Assembly (NCBI RefSeq): GCF_900111395.1
Contig: NZ_FOHV01000014.1
Location: 1 to 64,000 of the forward strand
Direction of reading: 5' to 3'
Source of the DNA: Thorsellia anophelis DSM 18579
GTDB lineage: Bacteria; Pseudomonadota; Gammaproteobacteria; Enterobacterales; Thorselliaceae
DNA: 64,000 bases
Below, one piece after another: positions 19,255 through 27,348 of this stretch. Each line of letters opens with the position of its first letter. The stretch's first letter is position 1. Under the pieces are notes generated by a model. It was not told where the DNA came from. It searched no databases and saw only the letters and a program-made list of their open reading frames with translations. The position numbers and the translations under genes were made by a program.

Positions 19255-20919
19255 ATGAATAGATTTAAATTGACTGCTATTATTTCCTATTTTTTATCAG
19301 TTCCCTTAATGTTTTTTCATGCACCAATAACAGCAGATACTGAAAAAATTTCTAATGTAAAAAATGTTATTTTTTTAATTCCTGATGGTATGAGTGGCAC
19401 AAGCGCTACACTTGCTAGGTTATATAAAGGTGAACATTTAGTAATGGATGGTCTGGCAAGTGGATTGATGAGTACATGGAGTGCTGATGGTACAGTTGCT
19501 GATTCAGCTCCTGCAGGTACAGCTATGGCAACAAGTTGGAAAGCTCAAAGTGGTAATGTAGGTATCACTGGAGAAGTTTATGATTTCCCAAATGCTAAAA
19601 CTCCACCAGAAACTGAAAGACTTAGACCAGTAGCTTCTTTATTAGAAGCGGCTAAGTTATCAGGTAAATCTGTTGGCATAGTTAGCACTAGCGAGTTTAT
19701 GCATGCAACACCTGCGGCATTTACAGCTCATGATATCTCAAGAAAAAATTATGACAATTTAACTGAGCAAATTTTGCATAATGGATTGACTGTAATTCTC
19801 GGGGGAGGACTTAAATATCTTCAAGTTGATGAAAGAAAAGACAACGAGGATATGCAACTTATCGCTCAACAAGAAGGTTTTTCACGGGTTAATAATACAT
19901 CTGAATTAATGGCATTCGATGGTCAAAAATTATTAGGTGTATTTGCAAAAAATCCTAGTGCTACCTCAATATCTTATGATATAGATAGGGATAAAGACTT
20001 AGAACCAAGTTTATCGCAAATGACAAAAAAAGCGATTGAAATTTTAAATAAAAATGATGACGGATTTTTTTTAATGGTTGAAGGCTCTAAAGTTGACTGG
20101 GCTGCGCATGCAAATGATCCTATTGCTATTGTAAGTGAGGTATTAAGCTTTGATTCAGCAGTGCATGAAGCTTATGAATTTGCAAAAAAGGACCAAAATA
20201 CACTCGTCATTATAGTTCCTGATCACGGTAATTCAGGAATATCAATTGGTGATAGATCAACTAGTACATCATATAACAAGACACATTGGAGTAATTTTGT
20301 AGATCCATTAAAAAATGCAAAAATGACTGGTGAAGCTTTTGAGGACATACTTCCCAATAATTTTAGGGATCAATCAATAGAAGCATTCACACCAATTATT
20401 AGCCAACTTGTTGAACAAAATTTCGGAATTACAGATTTAACGAATGAAGAAATTAAGTCAATTCATGAGGCTAAAGTTGGTTATATGGGGTATGCAATAG
20501 GCCCAATAATGGCAAATAGGGCTAAAATAGGTTTTACAACCAATGGGCACACTGGCCAGGACGTTATATTATATTCATATGATCCCCGTGGTAAATTAAT
20601 CGGTGGTTTACTAGAAAACACCGAACTATCTGAATTTATAGCTAAATCGATAGGGGTTGATTTAGATAGAACAACAAATGAATTATTTATTAATGTCGAA
20701 AATGAGTTTAAAAATGATAGCAAAGTAATTATTAAACAAAATGATGATGACCCTGAAAATCCGGTTCTGATTTTAACTAAAAATGATGATGTATTAATAA
20801 TTCCTAGAAACAAAAATTATGTTACATTTAATGATGATAAAATTTTTTCTAAAGGTGTTAATATTTTTAATGGGACGAATTGGTTTGTATCTGAATCTAT
20901 TATCTCACTTATGAAGTAA
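19255..20919 (+). CDS. Periplasmic alkaline phosphatase
   Basis: 554 residues with a signal peptide (residues 1-27, MNRFKLTAIISYFLSVPLMF...). Family motifs: VIFLIPDG (metal-binding Asp44), VADSAPAGTAMA (nucleophile Ser84 after Asp83), STSEFMHATPAAFTAH, EGSKVDWAAHANDP, VPDHGNSG and TNGHTGQDV (metal-binding His/Asp). It hydrolyses phosphate monoesters with two Zn and one Mg. The C-terminal 90 residues after the catalytic fold (NELFINVENEF...) are Asn/Asp-rich and beta-like. It is longer than E. coli PhoA and closer to the Bacillus-type branch. No Pho box was identified. Confidence 0.9.
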   Translation: MNRFKLTAIISYFLSVPLMFFHAPITADTEKISNVKNVIFLIPDGMSGTSATLARLYKGEHLVMDGLASGLMSTWSADGTVADSAPAGTAMATSWKAQSGNVGITGEVYDFPNAKTPPETERLRPVASLLEAAKLSGKSVGIVSTSEFMHATPAAFTAHDISRKNYDNLTEQILHNGLTVILGGGLKYLQVDERKDNEDMQLIAQQEGFSRVNNTSELMAFDGQKLLGVFAKNPSATSISYDIDRDKDLEPSLSQMTKKAIEILNKNDDGFFLMVEGSKVDWAAHANDPIAIVSEVLSFDSAVHEAYEFAKKDQNTLVIIVPDHGNSGISIGDRSTSTSYNKTHWSNFVDPLKNAKMTGEAFEDILPNNFRDQSIEAFTPIISQLVEQNFGITDLTNEEIKSIHEAKVGYMGYAIGPIMANRAKIGFTTNGHTGQDVILYSYDPRGKLIGGLLENTELSEFIAKSIGVDLDRTTNELFINVENEFKNDSKVIIKQNDDDPENPVLILTKNDDVLIIPRNKNYVTFNDDKIFSKGVNIFNGTNWFVSESIISLMK

Positions 20920-20945
20920 ACAGCATATCTAATTAAAAGTGACAA

Positions 20946-20981
20946 TTTCGAGCTAGATGTGACGTTACTCCTAGCTCGAAT
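20946..20981 (+). terminator. Hairpin after the phosphatase gene
   Basis: Inverted repeat TTCGAGCTAG / CTAGCTCGAA with a 14-base loop, 26 bases after the phosphatase stop. No long T-run follows, so termination strength is uncertain. Confidence 0.45.
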
Positions 20982-21092
20982 TCATTTGCCCAGTTAAATA
21001 ATAACAAGTATAAGACACCCGTTTCGCTCGTTTGCGTTCACAGAACTGTTTGTGAAATTCTCCATTCATATAGCCCCTCTATTAATTATCAA

Positions 21093-21515
21093 TCAGGCCT
21101 TAGCTTTCTGTAACTCTTTTCTAGCGGCATTCGCAAGAAAGTAACTCCTACTCTTATACTCAGCATTTGATTTAACAACTAAATCAATCTGATAAATTAA
21201 CCTATGAGGCAAAGTAACATTAATTCTTTCAACTTTACCGTCATACTTTGATGTGTCTATGGAAACATTGAACCACTGACCATCTTGATATATACCATCT
21301 GAGTCATTTCTTAAATGCTCAAATACATTGCATGGCTGAGGTATATCGTCACCTTTCTCAGCTAATGATTCGAAGTGAAAATCAAGCGCACTTATCGCCT
21401 CGCTAAACAAATCTCCATCAGGCTCAATGGCAAAGTAACAGCCAACAACATCAGGAAAAAATCCACTCGCTGAACCATCTTCACCAAAATGCACATAAGC
21501 TGGGTAGATATTCAT
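21093..21515 (-). CDS. hicB: HicB antitoxin
   Basis: 140 residues. N-terminal HicB fold (MNIYPAYVHFGEDGSASGFF-PDVVGCYFAIEPDG, Glu/Asp-rich, partially RNase H-like) neutralises HicA; the C-terminal part (VERINVTLPHRLIYQIDLVVK...SRSYFLANAARKELQ) is a ribbon-helix-helix DNA-binding domain for autoregulation. It follows the remains of hicA on the same strand in the usual hicA-hicB order. Its toxin is broken (21577-21760), so it now has no local partner. Confidence 0.9.
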   Translation of the reverse strand: MNIYPAYVHFGEDGSASGFFPDVVGCYFAIEPDGDLFSEAISALDFHFESLAEKGDDIPQPCNVFEHLRNDSDGIYQDGQWFNVSIDTSKYDGKVERINVTLPHRLIYQIDLVVKSNAEYKSRSYFLANAARKELQKAKA

Positions 21516-21576
21516 ATTTGTACTCCTTAATTATAACTTATCATAAAGAGCGCGCCTTTCAGCGCTTCTCTTACAG

Positions 21577-21760
21577 TTATTTCAAATTTGCATCTTTCAT
21601 AATTTTCTTAACTGTTCCAATTTGCATATCTTTTCGAGGGTGTGGAACAGTAATTGTTAGTGGGTTATCTGGGTGTTCGAATTGATGATGGCTGCCTTTT
21701 ACTCTTTTTAACACCTAACCGTTTTTTTTCTAACAACTTTATCAATTCTGCACTAGTCAA
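21577..21760 (-). pseudogene. hicA: Inactivated hicA toxin
   Basis: The frame TSAELIKLLEKK, then after a shift NG-stop-VLKRVKGSHHQFEHPDNPL and VPHPRKDMQIGTVKKIMKDA, is a typical HicA mRNA interferase with its catalytic His (SHH). Three defects are seen: the start is TTG, the A-run (8 A) shifts the frame by one, and the conserved Trp after NG is TAG. So the toxin is dead while hicB is intact. Confidence 0.85.
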
Positions 21761-21791
21761 CTTCCCCCCTTATTTATTTCAATAGGCTTAT

Positions 21792-21834
21792 TATACACAC
21801 GATACACAACAAGTAAATATTTAATGTGTGTATA
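21792..21834 (-). promoter_or_regulatory. hicAB promoter with HicB-type operator
   Basis: Perfect 9-bp inverted repeat TATACACAC / GTGTGTATA separated by 25 bases, overlapping a minus-strand TATAAT box at the hicA-proximal arm. Position and symmetry fit autorepression by the HicB ribbon-helix-helix domain. Confidence 0.55.
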
Positions 21835-21898
21835 GTGTGTTTTATTTATCTTTGGTTTTATTGTTAAAAAATACAGCTAGAGAACCAATTAAACAAAA

Positions 21899-21917
21899 AA
21901 CCGCCACTTGGGCGGTT
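21899..21917 (-). terminator. Intrinsic terminator
   Basis: AACCGCC / GGCGGTT with a five-base loop, followed on the minus strand by TTTTGTTT. It ends transcripts from the antirepressor gene at 22116. Confidence 0.7.
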
Positions 21918-22115
21918 GAATATTATTTTTTGTTTTTATTGCAGTATATGAATATCACTGTGGCTTATGGGATAGCTTTTAAATTCAACAGGCAAGAAAC
22001 CCAATGTTTTACAAATCCCTGTCGCCATATCATTAAATGTATCTGATTCACCGGTAAAAAATACCCTCGTTTTCATTACATTGCCTGATACAAATACTCT
22101 GACTAAATAACGCTT

Positions 22116-22736
22116 TTAGAATGAGAACGGTATCAACTTATCAAAGCTAATGTCTTTTTTAGATTCTGGTTGCTCTGCTTCGAGTAGCTCGCCCACTAAT
22201 GCCAACTTATGCACGTACTCTACAGCAACAGGAAGCATTGAAGGTTCTAGTTCATTAATATGTTTAACGTTGAATCTCTGATGAACGTATGAATACGCTT
22301 CTGGATAAAGAATGTGTTTTTTGCTTACTAAGAGGTTGATTGCGTCTCTTAGTGGTGTTCTGTCATCAGCTGTTGATTTGCTATTTGTGGTTGACTGATT
22401 AAAACTAGCTCTTAATCTTTTCTCGCACTCAATAAAGTACCGTCTAATTTCTCTTCCTTTATCGTTACGCTCAACCATCGCTAGTTCTTTTGCTGTATCG
22501 AGTGTTAGGTGGTAACCTTTTTTGTTGTGTCCGCCTCTACCTTTTTGCTTACCAATTTTGGTAAGCAAAATAAAGTCTTGATTTTCAATGAAACCGTAAT
22601 CAGTTATACGTTCCATGATCCAACTTGCAAATTGCTTTCCGACCTGCAAGAAAGCATGCAATTCTCGCGCATCACATAGTAAATTAGTTTCATTATTGAT
22701 TTGACTCTCAAAGACAGGGATTAATTGATTAGTCAT
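22116..22736 (-). CDS. AntA/AntB-type phage antirepressor
   Basis: 206 residues. Residues 15-110 carry the AntA/AntB domain (LCDARELHAFLQVGKQFASW, GYHLTLDTAKELAMVERNDKG, IRRYFIECEKRLR). A second module (TADDRTPLRDAINLLVSKKH... YSYVHQRFNVKH) is nearly identical to the C-terminal module of the BRO protein at 43242, including at DNA level. Antirepressors bind and disable phage repressors. Its ATG lies exactly at the broken end of the integrase remnant, with no leader of its own, so the gene arrived by recombination and may be silent. Confidence 0.8.
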   Translation of the reverse strand: MTNQLIPVFESQINNETNLLCDARELHAFLQVGKQFASWIMERITDYGFIENQDFILLTKIGKQKGRGGHNKKGYHLTLDTAKELAMVERNDKGREIRRYFIECEKRLRASFNQSTTNSKSTADDRTPLRDAINLLVSKKHILYPEAYSYVHQRFNVKHINELEPSMLPVAVEYVHKLALVGELLEAEQPESKKDISFDKLIPFSF

Positions 22737-23079
22737 AATCGATAAATTTCAAAGAAATCATATGTTACTTTCTCAAGAGTCTGTTTTTTGTTTTTTTGGA
22801 TTTCGATTGAATTACGCGGATCATCGCCATTTGCTAAATGTTCTAAAAACTCTATTTTTTTATTTCTTGCATCTTTAAGTGATATGATGGGATATTAGCC
22901 AATTGTGATCACTGCTCTTTTTTTGTCGCCGGTGCATAGTACCTAAACCGCCAAGTTTTTGTACCATAAACCCTAATTAGCAACTCTAACCCATCACCGT
23001 CAAAAAGAGTACTATCAGAATCTGTTGGTTTAGTTTGTTTTATTTCTGCATCTATAAGAGGTCGAATTTTTTTAGCCAT
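22735..23079 (-). pseudogene. N-terminal remnant of a P4-type integrase
   Basis: From ATG 23079 the frame reads MAKKIRPLIDAEIKQTKP, LFDGDGLELLIRVYGTKTWR and YYAPATKK, the DUF4102 arm-binding domain of P4-like integrases. A frameshift then a TAA codon (in place of Ser in ITIGSYP) interrupt it before SLKDARNKKIEFLEHLANGDDP. It ends abruptly at the antirepressor start; the catalytic domain is missing. It points away from the tRNA-like core at 23292, the normal geometry for such elements. Confidence 0.8.
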
Positions 23080-23291
23080 TTCAATGTTTTCCTTATTTAT
23101 GGTAACACAAGGTTTTTTTCCTCATGCTGTGTTACCATCCATGTTACTATTATTGAATGCTACTATGGAATATGACCGAACAAGTGAGTACATTTGAGAA
23201 CATAAAATTTACAAAAAACACGTTAAATATATGTCTTAAAAGGGAATTTTTAGGATAATAGAACAGATAAGAACAGGTGAGAATATTTGAT

Positions 23292-23308
23292 TGGCGTCCC
23301 CAGCAGGA
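23292..23308 (-). other. Putative attachment core matching a tRNA-Glu 3' end
   Basis: On the minus strand TCCTGCTGGGGACGCCA reads as a T-stem 3' half, acceptor 3' strand (GGGGAC), discriminator G and CCA; tRNA-Glu is the usual bacterial tRNA with GTCCCC...GGGGACGCCA. The rest of the tRNA does not follow at higher coordinates, where phage DNA starts. So this is the duplicated core at the tRNA-less end of the prophage; the intact tRNA should lie beyond position 64000. Confidence 0.55.
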
Positions 23309-23423
23309 AACGTCTATCTATTTTATTCAATGGTTTATTTTAATTATGCGCCTTTCGTGCGTACGCAGTTAAAAATAAGATAAATCTGATGTGTCAATTC
23401 ATTTCTATTTCTTGTGAGTCTTT

Positions 23424-24323
23424 ATGTTAAAGCTAATTAAAAAAATATTCAATCGAGAAAAAACAGTCAACTCTTTTATTCCAACCTACATTCAAATCCT
23501 AGAATCAAAAAATCTTAAGCTTAAAACTCTAAATGATAAAAAGCTTCATTTAAGCAGATTCACATCTGCACTGGGTCATCGACTGCTTGATGATATTAAG
23601 CCAATTGATGTTATAAATCTAACACAACCACTTGTCGAACAAGGCAAGCATAATTCAGCTCGAAAACTGTATTGGAACATCAAAGAGTTTTATTCCGAAG
23701 CTATCATCCACGGCTTGTGTGAATCAAGCCCTTTGACGCATATCAAACCGCCCAGAGATTCAGTAAAAAGAAATCGTTTAGCTACCAAAGATTTTTTAAC
23801 TATGCTGCAAGCATCAAAACAACTCAATCGTAAAAAATGGTTTTATTTGGCTTTGCTATTAGCAGTAATCACAGGCCAACGCAGACATGATATATCGAAA
23901 ATGAAATTCTCTGATATTTGGGACGGCTATCTACACATTAAGCAGCAGAAGACAGGCGCTATGGTCGCACTACCAATTGATTTGCGTCTTGATGTAATTG
24001 GTATGTCAATTAATGATGTCGTTAGCTTATGCAAAATTGGTAATAATTCTGAATTTCTACTAGTACATAAAAATAGCAGTCAAGTGCGTCCTCATTCACT
24101 GTCAGACGGATTTAGAACATTGTATGTAGATTGCTTCGGAGAGTGGGAAAAAGAGGGTACTCAGCCGAGTTTTCATGAAATTCGCTCGCTATCAGAGCGA
24201 TTGTATCGTGAGCAAGGGATTAACACCCAAGTACTACTTGGCCATAAAAGAGCATCAATGACTGATATGTATAATGATGATCGAGGTCTTAGTAGCAAGG
24301 ATTGGAAAAGATTGAAACTTTAA
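23424..24323 (+). CDS. int: Lambda-type tyrosine integrase
   Basis: 299 residues. N-terminal core-binding (SAM-like) domain, then the catalytic domain with TGQRRHDI (Arg153), QQKTG (Lys176), HEIRS (His251, Arg254), LLGHKR (His274) and nucleophile Tyr283 in DMYNDDRG, as in lambda Int. The N-terminus is short, without the full arm-binding domain of lambda Int (356 aa). It sits 116 bases from the att core and reads into the prophage. No excisionase was identified next to it. Confidence 0.92.
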   Translation: MLKLIKKIFNREKTVNSFIPTYIQILESKNLKLKTLNDKKLHLSRFTSALGHRLLDDIKPIDVINLTQPLVEQGKHNSARKLYWNIKEFYSEAIIHGLCESSPLTHIKPPRDSVKRNRLATKDFLTMLQASKQLNRKKWFYLALLLAVITGQRRHDISKMKFSDIWDGYLHIKQQKTGAMVALPIDLRLDVIGMSINDVVSLCKIGNNSEFLLVHKNSSQVRPHSLSDGFRTLYVDCFGEWEKEGTQPSFHEIRSLSERLYREQGINTQVLLGHKRASMTDMYNDDRGLSSKDWKRLKL

Positions 24324-24401
24324 CTTGCTTGCATGATAAAATTCTTCATGTAGACTGCAGTCACCCTCACAGCAGTGAGTCTTTTCTTTTTTGAGGTATT
24401 T

Positions 24402-24593
24402 ATGGAAAAAAAACATGGGCTAGTTGGCAAACCAAGCAACAATTCAAAAGATATAACGAAAAAAATGATAAGTATCAGAGTCGATCCTGTTGATTTAGAA
24501 CGTTGGAAATCGATTGCAGAATCTAATAATATGAAGTTCACTGAATTTTTTGAACAAGCTCTTAATGAAAAGTGTGCGAAATATCACAGTTGA
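24402..24593 (+). CDS. Small ribbon-helix-helix-like protein
   Basis: 63 residues from ATG 24402, selected because GAGG lies five bases upstream; longer starts lack one. KKMISIRVDPVDLERWKSIAESNNMKFTEF-FEQALNEK has the beta-alpha-alpha layout of Arc/MetJ-type (RHH) proteins. It follows the integrase by 78 bases on the same strand and may be a small DNA-binding regulator or directionality factor (inference). Confidence 0.6.
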   Translation: MEKKHGLVGKPSNNSKDITKKMISIRVDPVDLERWKSIAESNNMKFTEFFEQALNEKCAKYHS

Positions 24594-24606
24594 AATTTAA
24601 AATGTA

Positions 24607-24635
24607 TTGACATGTTAAATATCAATCATTATAAT
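24607..24635 (+). promoter_or_regulatory. Consensus sigma-70 promoter
   Basis: TTGACA, a 17-base spacer and TATAAT, both boxes perfect. It directs the small phage gene at 24671. Confidence 0.85.
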
Positions 24636-24670
24636 GCCCCCATCAACTAACAAAAGTGGAGCTAACGAAA

Positions 24671-25051
24671 ATGAATGTAATGACTAAAGCATGGGAAATC
24701 TCTAGAAACGCAGTGGCAAAATTTGGCGGTAAAGCTAGTGATTATTTTCGTTCAGCTCTAAAAATGGCATGGGGTATTATAAGAGGTGTTACTATGAGTA
24801 CAGAGCAAAAATTATTAGATTTGGGCTTAGAATCTTGGAAAGGTAAAAGAATCTACATTAAAGATGACTTCTTTGAAGTAGTTTTCGGATTGAAATTGGA
24901 TAGATACAAATCAGGACAAATTAAAAAAGCTTATCTTAATGGCGAAGAAATTTCCAATAATCAAGCTTGGAAATTGTCTCAGCGTGAATATATTTACTTT
25001 GATATTGAAAAAAATGTATTTGTTGGTACTGAAATGAAACCAATTATTTAA
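24671..25051 (+). CDS. Small prophage protein of unknown function
   Basis: 126 residues from ATG 24671 (GGAG nine bases upstream). The N-terminus (MTKAWEISRNAVAKFGGKASDYFRSALKMAW) is a short helical module common to many small phage and mobile-element proteins; the remainder (YIKDDFFEVVFGLKLDRYKSGQIKKAYLNG) is not recognised. It has its own perfect promoter and terminator and is convergent with the tail fibre genes, so it is expressed independently of the late operon, the arrangement of a lysogenic-conversion gene. Confidence 0.6.
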   Translation: MNVMTKAWEISRNAVAKFGGKASDYFRSALKMAWGIIRGVTMSTEQKLLDLGLESWKGKRIYIKDDFFEVVFGLKLDRYKSGQIKKAYLNGEEISNNQAWKLSQREYIYFDIEKNVFVGTEMKPII

Positions 25052-25056
25052 TTGTT

Positions 25057-25082
25057 TTGGGGGCATATAGCCCCTTTTTTTT
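25057..25082 (+). terminator. Intrinsic terminator
   Basis: GGGGGCATATAGCCCC followed by a run of eight T, six bases after the stop of the preceding gene. Confidence 0.85.
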
Positions 25083-25084
25083 AT

Positions 25085-25594
25085 TCAAACCGCCCCATAA
25101 AGCGCCTTTAGCTCGTCGGGCGCATTCCAGCCTAAATACAAAGCCTCAAAGAATAACCAATAGCTCATATCTGGCATTTTTTCTAAATCAGGAAACGTAT
25201 CTGATTGTGGCCATCTTCTAAACTCATCTCTAACTTGAATCAGTTCTTCCCTTTCTTCTTCAGTCAACCTATGGTCAGCTATCGTATAATCAATAACAGT
25301 CATTCTATCCGTTGCAGATAGAAACGAATCTCTACATTGACGCGCGATAACTTTTGGGTCTGGTTTCTCTACCTCAACGATTTCAATCTCGCCAAATTCT
25401 CCCTCCATTGCTCGCTGATAGATGTCGAACGTACTATCATCTGGATTACTGATTGCCCCGAACGGATACATATACTCGCCATCTTGGTAGATGTCTAGCT
25501 CTATAAATTTTTTGATGTTAATAGTGCGAGGGTTATGGTAAGTGACAACGGGCTCTTTGATTTCTTTTTGTTCATCTAAATTTTCATATTGCAT
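25085..25594 (-). CDS. Tail fibre assembly protein
   Basis: 169 residues. The C-terminal part has the pattern of phage tail fibre chaperones (CRDSFLSATDRMTVIDYTIADHRLTEEER, then RDEFRRWP and PDLEKMPDM). It is the last late gene, right after the tail fibre gene, the usual location of the Tfa-type chaperone needed to fold or attach the fibre. Confidence 0.8.
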   Translation of the reverse strand: MQYENLDEQKEIKEPVVTYHNPRTINIKKFIELDIYQDGEYMYPFGAISNPDDSTFDIYQRAMEGEFGEIEIVEVEKPDPKVIARQCRDSFLSATDRMTVIDYTIADHRLTEEEREELIQVRDEFRRWPQSDTFPDLEKMPDMSYWLFFEALYLGWNAPDELKALYGAV

Positions 25595-25640
25595 TGGATA
25601 TTCCTTTTAAGTTGATGCAAGCAAATTAATTTTTATAAAT

Positions 25641-27305
25641 TTAGTTTATTCGCGTCCATGTTTGGACATATAAACCTAAAAAGTAATCGTAGACATCAGA
25701 TACAAATCTATAAGTTCCTGCTAGGTTCCAAGAAAGAGTTGTACCTGCTATCGTACAGTTTTTATAATTAGGGTCATCATCCATAGGTGAATCCCACATC
25801 CGAGTAACAGATGAACCAACACCATTAAAAGCACCTGCGTTACCTGTGTGTAAAACTTCATTTTTTGAATAAGTCAGCCTGTTGTCTTCACGGAGTGTTA
25901 AATCATGATTATTTTTGCTGTTATATATTACTATTCTATCGTAAAACTTAGATGTACCTGCCTCAGCTACTCGCCCTATATAACCGAAATTCTGACCATT
26001 AGTATCTCTAAACCATATTTGAGAATTTTGACCTGCCATATTAGGCTTGACAATTAAACCACCTCCACCAACTGTCATTAACTTAGTAAAATTTAGCGTT
26101 GCATTTTCATGAGCAACTTGAGTCCATTTTGACCATACGCTTGTTCCGTTTAAAACTCTAAAACTAATTACCTCGCCTACAACGGCAATTTGAGTAATAT
26201 AAGTGGATTCACCATGTTGCAAAACTAGCATTGCCCCACCTGATGAAGTATTCGCCCAATTTTTAGCAGTGCTAGCTATACTATAAAAACCTGCTTTCAA
26301 TAGTGTGTTTACATCATTCAATGTTGGTGTCAAGTCATGGGCTAACGCATTGCTTTTCATTGCACCTAAGTTCAGCAATGCCCTAGCTTTATCCTGGACA
26401 TCATTTAAATCATTTTTAGCTAACAATGCGCCATCAAGGCTCATTTCTTCAACACCAAGATGATCTTTGATTGCTTGTTTTTCTTCATCACTTAACGCTT
26501 CAAATTCTTGAATCAGCAAATCTTTATTAAATCCGCTTGTTGCATTTAAAGCAGCTTGTTTAGCTTCTTCAGCACTGACCTTAGATTCAGATGCTGATTG
26601 AGCTGAATCATTAGCGCTAGATTGAGCGTTATTAGCATGACTGAGAGCGGTATCTTCACTTTGCTTAGCTTGAGTAGCAGATTGACTTGCATTACTTGCG
26701 CTAGATGCTGAATCATTAGCAGATTGTAGAGATTTACTCGCTGATTCTGCTGATTTAGTTGCTGAATCTTTGGATTGTTTAGCAGAATTAGACGCATTTA
26801 GTGCGTACTGACTTGCATCACTCGCACTAGATTGAGCGTGATTCGCTGAGCTTTCGGCAGCTGTTGCATAATTTGTAACAGTTTGTATTGTTTGGTTTAA
26901 GTCTTGAAGATTCACGCTTAGTAGTGAATATGGATACATCTCAATTTCAGTACCATCTGGTTTTATAACTGTGAATGGCTCAGTGCCAGAGTACATTTGG
27001 TCAAATACTTGCATCTGTTCTTGATAGTGAGCGAGTGCTTTAGATGCTTTAAGTGCCACATCGCCAAGTGAACCGTAAACGACGCTCATAATCACGTAAG
27101 CACTGTTTGTCACATCTTCAAGCGCTAATTCTTTGATATAGAGTTCAGTATCACTCTTTACTTCTGTTATTTCATAAATGTTGTTGTTGACGATTAAAGG
27201 CTGACCTGCTTCAACGTTCGCTAGTTTGTCCTGCCACTTCGTTCCCATTCCAAGCACTTTATTGGTGCCTTTTTTGAGTGTTACTGTTCCGTTTCTGTAC
27301 CACAT
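25641..27305 (-). CDS. Side tail fibre protein
   Basis: About 554 residues from ATG 27305 (AGGAGAAAGGAA upstream). N-terminus (MWYRNGTVTLKKGTNKVLGMG) is a tail attachment module; residues about 140-255 are Ser/Ala/Gln heptad-like repeats (SANHAQSSASDASQYALNAS) forming a trimeric coiled shaft as in lambda Stf; the C-terminal part carries a pyocin-knob-like fold (AGFYSIASTAKNWANTSSGG, WSKWTQVAH) and a receptor-binding tip. It determines host adsorption. Confidence 0.85.
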   Translation of the reverse strand: MWYRNGTVTLKKGTNKVLGMGTKWQDKLANVEAGQPLIVNNNIYEITEVKSDTELYIKELALEDVTNSAYVIMSVVYGSLGDVALKASKALAHYQEQMQVFDQMYSGTEPFTVIKPDGTEIEMYPYSLLSVNLQDLNQTIQTVTNYATAAESSANHAQSSASDASQYALNASNSAKQSKDSATKSAESASKSLQSANDSASSASNASQSATQAKQSEDTALSHANNAQSSANDSAQSASESKVSAEEAKQAALNATSGFNKDLLIQEFEALSDEEKQAIKDHLGVEEMSLDGALLAKNDLNDVQDKARALLNLGAMKSNALAHDLTPTLNDVNTLLKAGFYSIASTAKNWANTSSGGAMLVLQHGESTYITQIAVVGEVISFRVLNGTSVWSKWTQVAHENATLNFTKLMTVGGGGLIVKPNMAGQNSQIWFRDTNGQNFGYIGRVAEAGTSKFYDRIVIYNSKNNHDLTLREDNRLTYSKNEVLHTGNAGAFNGVGSSVTRMWDSPMDDDPNYKNCTIAGTTLSWNLAGTYRFVSDVYDYFLGLYVQTWTRIN

Positions 27306-27327
27306 TTCCTTTCTCCTAAAATGCAAA

Positions 27328-27348
27328 AAGCCCTCGAAGTGAGGGCTT
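27328..27348 (-). terminator. Hairpin between two late genes
   Basis: AAGCCCTC / GAGGGCTT with a five-base loop, followed on the minus strand by TTTTGC. Lies upstream of the fibre gene and touches the stop of the 240-residue protein. Confidence 0.6.

Noticed and set aside
21828-22046. Plus-strand ORF of 72 residues
   Set aside because: Runs through the hicAB operator and a terminator hairpin.
23292-23308. Complete tRNA gene
   Set aside because: Only the 3' end is present; no anticodon or D arm follows.
26546-26797. Minus-strand ORF of 83 residues within the tail fibre gene
   Set aside because: Second frame of the Ser/Ala/Gln repeat, no independent signal.
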